A stretch of DNA of 64,000 nt from NCBI GenBank assembly GCA_037389465.1, contig JAZARR010000230.1, positions 1,054,001 through 1,118,000 on the forward strand, read 5' to 3'. The DNA comes from Baylisascaris procyonis (Eukaryota; Nematoda; Chromadorea; Rhabditida; Ascarididae). The position numbers and the translations under genes were made by a program. The notes beneath the pieces are model-generated. The model made no database searches. It saw only the letters and a list, made by a program, of their open reading frames with translations, and was not told the origin of the DNA. This document shows, one piece after another, positions 1 to 13,600 of this stretch (positions are counted from its first letter, which is position 1; the number at the start of each line of letters is the position of its first letter).

Positions 1-415
1 TTTATCGATTCGCTTTTGTGAGAACATCGGCGGATTCTTTGTGGATTTCAGCTAGGTGCAGTCGACTATATTAATATTCTCACATGATTCTCTATGTAGG
101 ATGAAATGGTCCACATTCATTTATGTGTATTCGTTCAACTTTAGTATCGACGTTTTTTTATGTTTATAGAGAAATGCGGCTATCGAAGTTTCCTATACTT
201 GCATTTTTAAATAAGCATAGGAGTAATAACGATTTATGTCTGGGATATGGAAAGAAGAGACTATTGGATTGATATATTTGCTTGGCACCAGAAGTTTGGG
301 CTTTTCGAGGCGTGGAAAATGTCTCAAGCAAAAGAAAAGTGCTTAGTGCAATACTTGAGGTCAATAACTTTGAAATAAATAATCAATGAACTACACAATG
401 ATGAATTATTTTCAG
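1..415 (+). other. probable intron upstream of the first visible CDK11 exon
   Basis: This AT-rich stretch ends in a polypyrimidine-AG (413-415) directly before the first recognisable kinase exon. I could not find the upstream kinase exon (catalytic loop HRDLK, glycine loop) in it, so it is most simply intron sequence of the kinase gene that begins outside the window. Confidence 0.6.
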
Positions 416-3115
416 ATAGGTGATTTTGGCTTGGCACGTGAATTTGGTGATCCACTGAAAGCATATACTCCAATAGTGGTGACATTGTGGTATCGATCGC
501 CAGAATTGCTGCTCGGAGTGAAGGTGCATTTGTTATAGTTGAATGTTTTATTGGGTTGGGGGGGGGGAGGAGAAGGGGGGTAGGGAATGTTGGCTGGATG
601 AGTGCAAGTTTACTGGGATGTGGGGATATCGCATAGCCTGAATTGTTTTTTTCTGTTGTTGTTGCGTTATTTGAAGTTCATCAGCTAATGTTTTCTAAAT
701 ATTTGTGCTAATTTTCGAGTGTCATTGATTTTAGGTTTCAGGTGGTTATTTGTTGTTTACAGCAGACACCTTATGGTACGTGAATGAACATTTACTAATG
801 ACTTGAAATTATTGAGTTTTCATTTAATATTTTAGGTGAGAAAAAGAAGGAAATTTTGGTAGCAAGCTTCTTTGCTGACTATTATCTTACTCGATGGAAT
901 TATTTTGCTGTGTAATGTTGATTTTGATTAATTTTTCTTTATTTATGATTTTTTTTAAGGGATGAAATTAATTTTTTAATGTTTAGCATTTTGTTATTAA
1001 GTACTATTAAAAGAAAGATAACATCGTTAATCAACTTTGGTATGTGAACATCGTTCACTAATTTAGGAATATTCAACAGCAGTGGATATGTGGTCATGTG
1101 GTTGCATCTTTGCTGAATTTCTGAGGCTAAAGCCATTATTTCCGGGAAAAGGAGAATTGGATCAAATAAACAAAATTTTCTTGGTAAGATAGCGCAATTC
1201 TCATTTATATTTTCTTTAGTTACATCGAAAATTTGCATATTATTTTTGAATTTGAATATATTTGTGCTGATAATTGAATAAGTTGATGCGATAAATAGAT
1301 TCTATCGTTTTATTATCGCCTATATGTTTTTTGGTGTTTTTAGAACTTTTGTAAATACTTACTTGTATAAATGTTTTGCAAGATCGGTATTGTATAGGGA
1401 GCATGCTAAGTATTGTGAAAAGGAATTGACTAAAAAAAGCGTTTATTTTGCTTTATTTTTATCTTTAAAATGTTTGATTTTTTAAGTTATATCTAGTTTG
1501 CAAAAAAGGTTGTATTTTGATAGTCGAATTGAGGATACATATTTATTTGATGATGTTATCTAAGCCTTTTAGAAAATTTATTGCTTGTTTTGACAGCTTC
1601 ATTTGTTAAATTTTACTTCTGTGTTATGCTAGGAAATGGTGAATGGTCATTGTCGATGAGGGGTAAAATATGTTCTTTGAGGAGTTAATCAGGAATGATT
1701 TCAGGAGTTAGGCACTCCAAATGACAAAATCTGGTCGGGTTATAGTGATTTACCGGGTCCAAGGAAGATGAAATTCGACCATCATGAATACAATCAGCTA
1801 TGGAAAAAGTTCCCATCAAATATCGTCGATAAAAAGGGTCTCGATTTCTTAAATGAGTTCGTTTCTTTACTTTATATTTACGTTTTTGATTGTCATATGC
1901 GTTCATACACTGAGCATTTTTCCTTGTTAGTGATGTTGTTTTATTGAGAGAATAGAAATAAGCACAAAGTGTGGTGCATTCGGAATCACCTCATAGGGTT
2001 ATATAGTTCATCTATACTTGAGGTAGATTATGAAAATTTACAAACGATAACGAAACAACTGTCAGTTCACTTATTATTAAGTGGTGTATAAATATGAGTC
2101 TCTAGAAGCAGTCCTAAATTTAAAGGAAGGGCAAAGAAGCAGTTTAATTAAGTTATAAATGAAATTATCGTATAGATATGACTATAGCATCTTTGAAATG
2201 ACGTCATTTCGTTATCATTATTCGTCATTCCGGTATTCTGGATCATTGTTGTATGTGCAGGTTCATTCTGGATCATACTGGATCAGAGGAAAGAGTGGAG
2301 GTCTTATGAGATGCATGGTCGTCAATAATACTACCAATGAGCACCGAAGCAGTTTGGGTTAGGTTGTGCAGAAATAGTGACTGCATGGGTAAATGGTGAC
2401 GTCATATCTTCTATGGATCTAATAAGTGATCATTTGTGTTCATTAGTTTATATAGTGTTGTTTCCGGGCATCCTCTATATTGATATCTTTGAATTGCAAT
2501 ATGATCAAGGAATTTTTGTTACTAAGCATACGGCACGTAGCCAATGTTTTCAGGTTGCTACGATATGATCCAGAAAAGCGTCTTACGGCACATGAGGCGT
2601 TATTACATGAATGGTTCAACGAAGACCCTCAACCAACTCCACCGGAGCTTTTCCCAACATGGCCGGCTAAGAGTGAGCTCGGCAAAGCGGTTGTCAAAAG
2701 TCCGATCACTAAGCCACCAGCAAACGCAAAAGATGTGCGATTTTTTCCTTTTCTTGTAATCTAAAGTTTCGATTGTAGAGTATATGAATAAGTTCTGAGT
2801 TTTGAGTCATTAGCCAATTAGACGGGCAATAATAGAGAGTTGACGATTAAAGCATGACGTTGGATCGGGATAGTCAAGTTCGATCAAGGTGGAAAATGTA
2901 ACTCTTTGAGCTGGTTGTCTAGGCTCCTTACGATGCCTCGAAGAGTGAAACATGGGGGGCTGACTTTGCTAGACAAGTTAATATTAACTGCAATATGTGA
3001 ATGATTTCAGATGCATGACGAGAAGTTATATCGGGAACTGAAAGTGGATCCACCCAAGAAGACCGTTTCGACGGGATTCGCACTCAAATTCGATGCAGTC
3101 AAATTTGGGGATTAA
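416..3115 (+). CDS. CDK11: CDK11/PITSLRE cyclin-dependent kinase, 3' part
   Basis: Visible exons are 416-523, 1067-1183, 1705-1856, 2554-2734 and 3011-3115; all junctions keep frame and give about 220 C-terminal residues. The first exon carries the DFG motif ([11 protein letters not shown]) and activation segment ([19 protein letters not shown]). The second carries the [12 protein letters not shown] helix and [12 protein letters not shown]. The third has [18 protein letters not shown]. The last exons contain the CDK11 signature FPTWPAKSE and a GFALKF tail. CDK11 is a nuclear serine/threonine kinase that pairs with cyclin L and phosphorylates transcription and splicing factors, including SF3B1. 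The usual APE motif reads SPE here, an exchange I believe also occurs in other invertebrate CDK11 proteins. The donor at 1857 (GTTCGT) is weak but is the one that keeps frame. The N-terminal half and the start lie upstream of the window. Confidence 0.93.
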
Positions 3116-6100
3116 ATCGATCCTCATCGATCTCTGTATAAAAAAGGAATTGTATCACATCAGATTTTGGATTTTTACTTGTTATGAGAGTAATTCATTT
3201 TGCACTGAATGTTAAATTTGCGATAATTGGGAATGCTGTTTGCATACGATGTTTTATTTTCCTTTAGCATTTTCCTCGAAAATATTTTAAAATTGGATAT
3301 TTCAAAGAAAAATTTATATCAAATAGCGGTATCAAAGTGAATTGAAAGGGTTTTCTTTATTTTTTTCCACATTACATCGTTTCTCTTTGTCTAATTTTAT
3401 AACAAAGCATCGTTTTAAGAGTGAATTGATTCAGACATTATTATCTGATTATCATATATGTTTCCATGAAGCATTGTTGTGTTATTCGTTATATTATGGT
3501 AATATTTTCTTATCGCTATCGATTTAATGTTATTGTCATTTATATTATTGTAATGATGTTTATTTTTGTTTTTGTTTTTTTACATAAATATAGTTGAAGT
3601 TAAATATTGATTTTCATATGCTCTTATCATAAATCATATAGTGGGCCCCTTATCTTATCAGCTAGAGGTATTCGGGACTTTAAAATTTGAAAATGAGTTT
3701 TAAAAAAAAGTTAAAAAAAAATACTTAAGTTGCAGGTTAAAAAAATTCGTAGCTTATCATTGATAAGTTGGAAGCATTATGTTGGAGTTAAGAGTGGCAT
3801 TTGCGAGTTGAAACGATGAATAGCAAAAAATAAATAAAAAAATAAAATAAAATAAAATAAAATAAAAACAGTAAATGTTTTCTATTGCTTTATTCGATAG
3901 CTCAATCGATGTTGAGACATTTCCCAGAAGGTACATAATGGGACTAATTGATCGTCACATAAACATTGATTAACATCTTTTGAGTGGATATGTTGTTTTA
4001 AAGAAATCTTTATTTGACAGATAAACTGCAAAAAAAAAAATTTTTTTTTTATTTGTTTCCTCTCATATATTGATTATCGAATTAATATTAATATAAACGA
4101 ATCGAGGATTTTGATTGCATCATTGAAAAAAAAAATCAATTTGTTGGGAAAAATTTTCTACAATTTTCGCATTTTATTTTAAAGTTTTAAAGTTGAATAA
4201 ATGAAGTAATAGCCGAACTTACTAAATATTTAATTTGCAGGATTTTAGTTAAGAATAAATAAACTTGCGTTTACTTATTGATATCGAAATAAAATTCGGC
4301 AATTATTTATTTTTGCTTTAAAATTTTAATTTATATGATTTTTCACTTCAAAAAAATAAAAAAATAAAAACTATTTTCAACGATTCTTCGGGGTGTACGT
4401 ATGAATGATCTATACAGATTTGAGTAAAACTTAATGATAAGCAATTATAAGACGATGAACTCTGTGTAGGAATACCTTTGCAGGTGCATTTAATTTATTT
4501 CCGGAAAGATAATAATAGGTCCATGTTTTACTTCATGCTAGATAAACGCATCTGAGATATGGTAGATACGGTACGCATTCTGCTGTCAATGTTACGGTAA
4601 GTTAACAAGTAATAGAGTAATGTAATATTTATTAACAAAACAATAAAAAAAAGATTATTTCCAATTAGTAAAATAAAAATATATAAGAAATATATATATA
4701 AATAAAATGAGCCATGACGATATATGAGTCTATGAATTAATATAAATTATATGATCGCAGAATGCATAAAATGACGAGTAAATTAAATAATAAAACAATG
4801 AAATCGACTAAATATCGACATACGTCGAGGCAAGAATCGATGAAGAAAGAATGAACTGAACATTCAAATTAGCACAGTAGATTTGTGATCGTATAGGGGG
4901 TCGAAACTATCTAAATGCGAGGGGTTAAAGGTCAAGATAATTTTGCGCTTCAATAGTTGCACTAAAAAGTTTTTTTCAAATATTGAAGATTCTATACATA
5001 AAACTATTGAGGATGATGTTTGCGTAGAATTTTTACAGTGAACGTATAATGAGTTATGGATATTGCGAATCCTGGTGATCACAAATTCAAGGATATACCG
5101 TCGAATGGGATATCAGGAAGATCCGACCTTGAAATTCACGACGTTGAAATCGAGGATGAGATCAACTTTAATGTGATTGCGCTAGTGGTTGGTTTAAAGT
5201 GAAGAATTATCAAATGAATTTTGCAGCCAAAACGATAGAATTCTAGAAAAGTTTTGATAAGTGTCATTCATATAAATAAAAATTTTAAAAAAAAAATTTC
5301 AAAACAAATAAAAATCGTTTTAAAAAAATTTTCAACGACGCAAATTTATAAAATATGATATAGGATCAAAATACGTTAGCAATATTCATTTAGAGATCAA
5401 TAATAGAAAATATAAACTTCAAAATTAATTTTTCTAAGCAATTATTTCGATCTTAAAAAATTTCGAATAAAATTCGATATTCAAAACGTTTCAATGAAAA
5501 AATAAAATATTAGATGATTGATGAGGAGAGCAATTTCAATGCCAATCATAATAAATATTTTTTATAGAGGTTATTAGTATTTGAATATGAATATCCATAT
5601 ATTCCGAGTGAAATTATATATTTTAATAACGAATGAGATAAAAATTGTTATGTTTTTTTTTTGTTAATTTCATTCTTTTAGCGACGCAAATACTTTTCAG
5701 CTTTTTTTTCGATTCTATATTGTATAAATAAATTTTAATTCTTTATAAATGCAAATAATTTTCTCTATGTCTATTATTTTTATACTCATAATATGAATAG
5801 ATGCTTTAATTAAGAATTCGTTTTAATGTCAATCCGTGCGTTAAAAAATTGTTGAAGAAGAGCCATATGAAACAATTGTGCTATCGTTAACGCATATAAT
5901 ATATTCGATGATGTGCTGTATAACATATCGTGCTATATAACATCAAATGACTATTAAAGAGGCATATTTGAGTATGAGATGACTCTATCTTAATAACCCC
6001 TCAAAGAGTGGTTTGTAATACTAATAAAGGAGTGTTTCTTTTTTTTTTTAAATGTGTCTCCAATAATCATCGACAGACTCGACGCTGTTTCATTTTTTCT

Positions 6101-7687
6101 CTATTAAGCTCATTATTGCAGCATCATCTTACGATCGTTTATTGACCGCACACAATTGCTGCACAATTTCACATGTAAAATAAAAATTTTTCGAAACGAT
6201 GAAAATGATTGAATAATTTTAAAAAAATTTATTCGTTTAGAGATATCATATAAAGAGAAATAAATATTAAAATTTAAATTCCAACTTTTTTTTGGGAGAG
6301 AGAGAGAGAATTTATTGATAAATTATATTGATAAATGATAAATAATTAGTGATCTGTATCGTTGATAAATTATTTATTCATTTAAAAAAAAATTTTTAAT
6401 TGATAAATTAATGATAAATATTGATAAATGATAAAAAAATTTTTGAAATTATTATTTTTTGTTGTCGTTGAAAATATTTGAATGATTTTTGATGAGAGAA
6501 AATATGCGTAATGTGATAGAAAATTTTTCAATCAATTTCAATAAATTGAACGAATAAAAAACGTTATAGAGGATATATACTTCGAAATATAACACTGACA
6601 TCTTTGAAGAGCTATAACTGAAAATAATATAATAAAAATTTTTTTTCTTTTCTTCTCAAATATAGTTAACTTCAAAAATCATCTAAAATAAGTAATGTTT
6701 CCAAATGAATAGTGCCTATTATAAATATATGTGAGATTTGAGCTATGAATTAGCAGTAGACGATTTATAAGCGATTAAGAGCATTCCTGATGTTTACTGA
6801 TTTCAAAGGTTTCTTTTTTTAAGAATCTAACCAATCAATACGGAGGAAATAGCCAAAACTATAAGAATTCATAACTGAATAAAGGAGAGGAATATGAGTT
6901 GCATAAGTTGAGCACTTCGATGAAATTTATTTCTGGTCGGCATTATTTGAACGATATTCATTCACTCTTAAAATTTATTAAATTTATGTGGAATTAATAT
7001 CGATAAATAATGTAAAAATAATCTAACATTGTGTAAATGATATGAAATCGGCAATGAAATTGAGTGAAAACATACATACCTCAAGTAGACTGAACATCAG
7101 ACTTGACAGCTCAACTAGGATTGATAATAATGAATGCAAAAGCTTAGCGAGGAAAAATCAAGTGAGTTAAATGTTTACGATACTATACTGTATAGTTTTG
7201 TAGTTCTGGAATAAATTGATTGGTTCTTCAATCAATTAATCGATCAATCAATCACCCAATCAATCGATCAATCAATAATCAATCACACGATCAACGGAAT
7301 TATGCACAAATGAAGGGTTATGAATGAAAATGAGATCAAAAGATAAAACAAATAAGAAGAGAAGGACATATAACTTAAAGTCGAAACAAAAGAGGGATGG
7401 GCAAAGAAATAGGGCGGAGGTAGTTCGTCGTCTGGAAACAAGGAGGCCGTTGTTTGTTGGTTGTTGGGAAAGCGCCCTCGACGACCGCCTGTGTTGGTTG
7501 ATTTCAACGAATCGTGAAGCGCGTTGGCCACAATTTCGAGGTGATTTGCAAAGTTTGCGAGCCATAAAATGGCATCGTAAAGGTGCTCACTTATACTGAA
7601 AAGGCGGGTCGCAAACGTTTTACGAGTTCACCGTTTCAACAACTGCAACCAGCCCAGCCTATCCGTTACGACCCGTGAGAGACGGCC
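3116..7687. other. intergenic spacer, AT-rich with short repeats
   Basis: No recognisable gene between CDK11 and the Wnt start. It holds homopolymer A/T runs, an AAAAT array near 3840-3868, and an ATCA/ATCG-type simple repeat at about 7228-7292. The last 300 bases before the Wnt start are richer in G+C and may be its promoter and 5' UTR. One small open frame at 5056-5202 is listed separately. Confidence 0.7.
5056..5202 (+). CDS. possible small ORF, 48 residues, unknown
   Basis: An ATG-initiated frame of 48 codons lies in a patch of less biased composition within an AT-rich desert. The predicted peptide starts MDIANPGDHKFKDI, has an acidic middle (EIHDVEIEDEINF) and ends in a short hydrophobic stretch (VIALVVGLK). 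I do not recognise it. It could be a micropeptide, a stray terminal exon, or chance. A frame on the opposite strand overlaps its upstream part (4864-5082) and looks no better. Confidence 0.15.
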   Translation: MDIANPGDHKFKDIPSNGISGRSDLEIHDVEIEDEINFNVIALVVGLK

Positions 7688-10600
7688 ATGAGACGAACGC
7701 ATTTTGTGCTCTTCCTTGTGCTATCCTCTTCATTCCTTCATTTGCCACTCACCTGCAACGCTATCAAATGGCTGTAAGTAAGCAGTAATAGTTTGCTATT
7801 ACGCACTTAAAAGTTGTACTATAATCTGCTTTTAGCATTTCCATATCACAATCCTTTCAATTTCCTTTACTTCCTAATATTCTCCTTTTTTTCTATCTTT
7901 TTGTCCTCAATAAAAGCTGGATTAACATCACAAATCGCATTAGCTTTATCCCCATGTAATATTTTCTAAATTAGCCAAACAAATTTTTATAATAAAATGA
8001 TTATTTTTTCATTGAGTTTTGAGAACTAATTAATAAATTAATGAAAAAACGTATCTGCACTCAGAATATCGTAATATTTGATTTCGAGTTCTCACTTAAG
8101 TTGAAGCTGATTCATTCATAAATCACTGTCATATTTTCCTTACCGATTCTTGAAGGAAACTGTTAGCAAATACCGCTGTTACTTCTCTCTACTTTTTATT
8201 GGTTTGTTTATTCTTCGAGTAAATCCAGGTAATTTATGTAATATTTCGAATATATATATTTACATATATGGTGGTTTTGTTCGATTATATATAGCCTAGG
8301 GCTAAACAGCTAAACATTTGCAGTTAAATAAAGCTATATAATATTATAGATGGAGCTCAAGATATAAGATTTTAATTAACGTTACTCGAGTTTCCCTCAT
8401 ATTTCGTGATGTCCGAGAGGAGAATTGCCGGTCTTAAATATCTTTTTTTTTTCAAATAATTTCTAACATAATAGATGACTATAAACTAACGAAAAACAAA
8501 TCTTTCATAATAAATCTTATTATTCTTATATGAATATCTCCTTTTTTTTGTAGTTTTCTCTAACTGAGATGGGCTTAACCCGTCGTCCAGTATGAGTATG
8601 AAGATCTCTAGCTTGAAATTTTTGATGCATTAGATGAGACGATAGGCAAATGATAGAAAGCATTTGATTTCGTATGCAAAACTTTGCTAACTCGAAAAAG
8701 GAGTACAGATGGCGCTGCAATAAACTTGCAAAAATCTTTAATTATAGTTCACTACATCGTATCGTGAATTTATGGACGGAACCAAGGCATTGCCCTAAAA
8801 ATCAAGTTGAGAGGAAAGCACATGGTCTAGTCGGTTATCAGGTTTGGCTTATTCTTAAATTGTCAAATTTTTTAGCGTTACGAATAAAACCTTAGAAATA
8901 ATATTTTAAAAAAAAAGGAGTGAATGAAATATGTTTGAATGGATTTTTGTTTTCAGACATATTTTACGGTGTCATTTCTTTAGGGAGATAAGATATTATT
9001 GATACATTTAAAAAAATATTCTTTAATATATCGCTTATCATATCATATCATATTATTTATTACCGCTTATATTATCTCTAATAACCGTTAACATATATTA
9101 TCGCTTATATATTTAAATTTTTTGAACGTTTTATTAAAAAATGCATCGAGAATTTAAATTCGAATAAGTATTTAGGTGTGTGCAAAAAAAGATGATAGTG
9201 CAAGTGCAAAAGATGTAGCACATTCGGTTTTCTTTACTTGAAATGCTTTGCAATCCCATTTTGCGATGCCGTTATGACGCCAACAAACGTTCCCATAGGA
9301 GTGATGCTCACTTTTCAAAGTGCTTTAATGATACCACTCATCTTTATCGTTCATTCGTCGTTTCTATTGTCGATTAAGTACCATAGTTTCACTAATTCAA
9401 CCCCCCCCCCTCCCCTCTTAAATCCAGTGTTTCCTTTCATTGATATAAATATGCTAGTATTGGTTGCTTAAGTTGTATTTAGATTAGTTTTATCTTCAAA
9501 CATCATTTTTAAGGTTTAAATAAAATAAATATTTTTATTCTAACGCATTTTCAGGCAAATCTCTCCCGGTTATTTTCTAGTGCTACAAAAAAAGCATACT
9601 ATATCGATGAATCATGAAGTAAATAGTTCTATTTTAAGGCACGTATGTGTCGAAGGATATCTGAATTAATGCCGGTAATTATTCGTGCATCACAATCTAC
9701 CGTCTCAACATGTCAAAAGATTTTCGCCGATCGTCGATGGAATTGCTCATCAATCTTATTGGCACCCAATTTGAAGCCTGATTTAACAAAAGGTTTCATT
9801 TAGTTTTAAATATTACTTCAATTAATCACATAATTAAATTATTATTTATTATTCTCACTAAATATTATGATTCCATCTTCATAATCCAAAGAGAAAAGAT
9901 TCATTTATGTTTCAATATGAGTTCTATATTTTTCTTTACACCGATCAACAATTGTAATAATTTATTTCAAATAAATTCAATCCCACATACTTCAGCTTTC
10001 ACCTTATAGACGAAGATCACCCCAAAACATCCTTCTTATAAGGTCTTTTCTTCCTGCTGATATATGAGTTTAAGGCACGAAGGAGCAAGCGTACGTTTAT
10101 GCCCTCTCATCAGCGGCGGTCACTCATCACGTTGCAAAGGCATGTGTTTCTGGTGACTTACCGTATTGCCCTTGCGGCCTCAATTCGCCTACCGTATCTG
10201 CGGATGCCACTTATAAGGTTTTCACAAATTTCGTTTAGCGCGAATCGCTTTCTTTCCTTGTCCACCACATAAATATTACCATAATCTTCAATATTACCGT
10301 AATCTTTTCAATGATTGGTGTGATGCTGATGAATGCGTATGCTTGCCAATCGATCTATTTCTTTCAGTAATAAATTAGCATTCAATCACTTAAACTTCTT
10401 TAAATTGCCTTATCAACCCATATTTGCATATTAAATAAAACTTCATTAATGATTTCCGATTTTATCGTTTAGTCAATGAATAAAAATTTACATATTTTAT
10501 AAGAAGATAATGGAAGGTTCGTTTTATTGTCAGCGATCTCCCTAATGGCTTCTTAATATTCAAATAAACCAGCAATCAATCAGTAATTGCTTCATATAAG

Positions 10601-13600
10601 CTATATAAATGCTTTTATAGACTAATTAATATTGTTATACAAATGCTATGAAACATTATTGAAGTTATTCAATGAGTGCTTTTTTTGCACACTCTTTCAA
10701 ATAAAAGGGATAATGCGAAGATTCGAACTCAGTCACATTTTATGATCCATACCCCCCTCCCCCTCCCCGTTTCAAAGGATTATCTGCGAGCAGTTTCTCT
10801 TACAGTAAAGTTTTCCCTGATTCAGGAGTTCAGAGATTCAAGAGATGATTCAGGAGAACTGTGAGGTATGTTTAAATAATTATTCCCAATTAATGGGGAA
10901 TTTATTTTTGGGTTTTTTTTGGATTATGTGACACAAAATTAATCAAAGAGCTTATATTTTAAGTGGAAAGGCTGCAGTGATAACGTTCTATATGGACAAC
11001 GAGTGAGTCGTGAATGGGCAGATGCGCCATGGCGAAGAAAACCAAAAATTGGTCGAAATGGTACTCGTTCTCAACGCACCTATACGGTGAGATAATATTG
11101 AAAAAACTATCCCCATTCATTTACCTCTCTAAAATTGTGAAGTAGTTATTTGCTCATCATTGAAAAATCTATGAGATTTCAATTCTTTTGCTTTGTAATC
11201 CTTTATTCCCTCGTTCCTCTCTCCATCCTTTCTCCACTTAATTTCTATTAGAAGAGTATATTCACTTTCGAATATAACTATGTTGTTAGCCTACACTACT
11301 GAAATGTCTTTATAAATCGACGTTTATGAGTTGGAGTACTTGAGGTCGAACTCTTTTTCATAACCTGAGGCTAATCATGCGTCCATATATGTGATTTCCC
11401 TCAGGCTATGGAAGAACATAGACTTTTTTTGGCTAATTTTTTAGAAGTTATCTACTCGTTTTTACTGCAAATTTGTTCAATTCCTCAATAAAAATAGGGA
11501 GATTGAATCAACTATGAATAATGCAATGATAGGGATAAACCTAAAGGCTTTCATTGAATCGATAAAGGAATTTAGAGCTACTATATATTCATCGATACTA
11601 ATTAAAATCTATTTTCTTTCTTTCAACATTTCTTTTATAGACTATCAATTTCACTCTCGGAAGTAAGTGAATTCTTTAATTTCTATTAATTCGACTTATT
11701 TTATTTTTAATTTTATTTGTAATTATACTTTATTTTTGATTTAATTTATAATTTTTGAAGAAATTATTCAATAAATGAGAGAATTAACGATCAACTAAGA
11801 AACTAGTCACCCATTTAAGAATACAATAATTGCAACAATATTTTTTGAAGAAAATAAAATTTATGACTTCAATAATTCGTATTTAGTGCGTTCATAGAAG
11901 ATCAAACGAACAAATTATTTCTGTTCCATTCGAATAAATATATAAATAGATAAAAAATGAAAAAAAAAATAAAAAATAAAGTAAATAAATATAACAAGAT
12001 AAATAGAATTAATAGGCAATAATGCTATTTGAGAATATTATTTCAATTGATATATTTATAAATATTTGCTTAGAATAGAATTATTGAATTTCTTATATTA
12101 TGTGCACATTTGTTTAATATGCTTTTATTTTGTTCATATTTCATAAACAATTAAAAATTAAAAATTTTAAAATGAAATTCGTTGTTATTTCAAGTAAATA
12201 GGAGAGAATTTCCATCTATAAATTTTACCAACAACAGTAATAAAAAAAATCTCTATTTTTAGGAATCACTAATAGATGATCTAACATTTATAAATACCGA
12301 TTTTGTTGAAAGTCCTTCAATTGTTGGACTTCCGCCGAGGGCAAAAATGAATCAACATAATAATGATGTTGGTCGACAGGTAAGCGATAACGTATTACTT
12401 CATAATTTTTATCATCAAGAATCGAAACTATTGGAATTGTTTTGCAGTATGTAGTAATATTAAATAGTAATTGAGTAAGAATTTATCAAAATATAAGCGT
12501 ACAGGTGAATTATAAACGCATCCATTTTTCTAAAAAAAATTTTTTTTTAAATGAATATTCTATTGCAATAAATAAACTTGAAAATAAGCATTCTTATTTT
12601 TCATTAATTTCAAATAGCGTCAAATTAAATATTTTATAATATATATTAATAATCGACGTTTCATATTTATTACAGGTAACGCAAGAGAGTCTCTATAGGA
12701 AGTGCAAATGTCATGGTGTATCAAGTAGTTGTAATGTGCGTACCTGTTGGAATACATTGCCGGATATTGTGGATGTTGCACTGAGGTTGGTTCTTTATGA
12801 TCTCAATTTATCGAAATCGATACAATAAAATCGATCAATCGATTTTTTTTCAAGTGTTTGGCTGCTTATTCATATCGAAATAGATCAAAAACTTTACAAT
12901 TTAATTTTATAATCAAATAATCTTTCAATAAAAATTATACTACAATATTGATGTAAAGCACTTCCATTAATTAGTTACTTACTATTGTATGAAATAATCG
13001 ACATCAATAAAGTTCAAATATAAGGAGGCGATACGAGAGGATATGAAAGGATGCAGAATGTTATTGAAAGATCATATAAATGTGCTGTAGAGGGGGAGAG
13101 AGAGGGAGATAGAGAAAGAGAAGGGGAGATAGAGAGAGAGAGGGAGATAGAGAGAGGAAGGGAGAGAGAGAGAGAGAGGGGGGAATATACGATTTTTTTC
13201 AATCATATCATATTCTTAACTAAGCTGTATTCAGACTACGAGAACGATATGCAGAAGCGGCGGAAATGTCAGAATTACTCGCCGAATCCGGATACGGTAA
13301 CAATGCAATGCATGGCGAAATGTCTAAACAGCATTTGGTACTTGTTTGACTATTTATAGGGATTCGAATTTTTCTCACATCAAATCTCCTCATTAATTCT
13401 TTCAAATGCAGCGAAAAAAAAATTTTTTTTTTCAATCAATGCGTTTTTTAATTTCATTTTTTCATTTATATTTATAATATTTATTTATTTGAATTCTATA
13501 AAAAATATATCGATATTTATTTTTTAAATGTTAATAAAAATTTATTTATGAAATTTAAACTTTCTATGTCTTTCTTTCAACGTTTCACGATTATAGATTT

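Noticed and set aside
7324..7599. Overlapping 80-97 residue frames on both strands just before the Wnt gene
   Set aside because: Both strands are open because the patch has fewer stops, not because of coding; neither protein resembles a family, and the region fits a promoter/5' UTR.
10700..10740. Possible tRNA T-loop (GTTCGAATC on the minus strand)
   Set aside because: The flanking bases do not form a five-pair T stem, and no A-box or acceptor stem is visible; the site is in a Wnt intron.
13014..13202. Ser/Leu/Pro and Glu/Arg repeat frames in the Wnt region
   Set aside because: They are readings of the intronic GA-rich repeat; the true exon 8 lies downstream at 13235.
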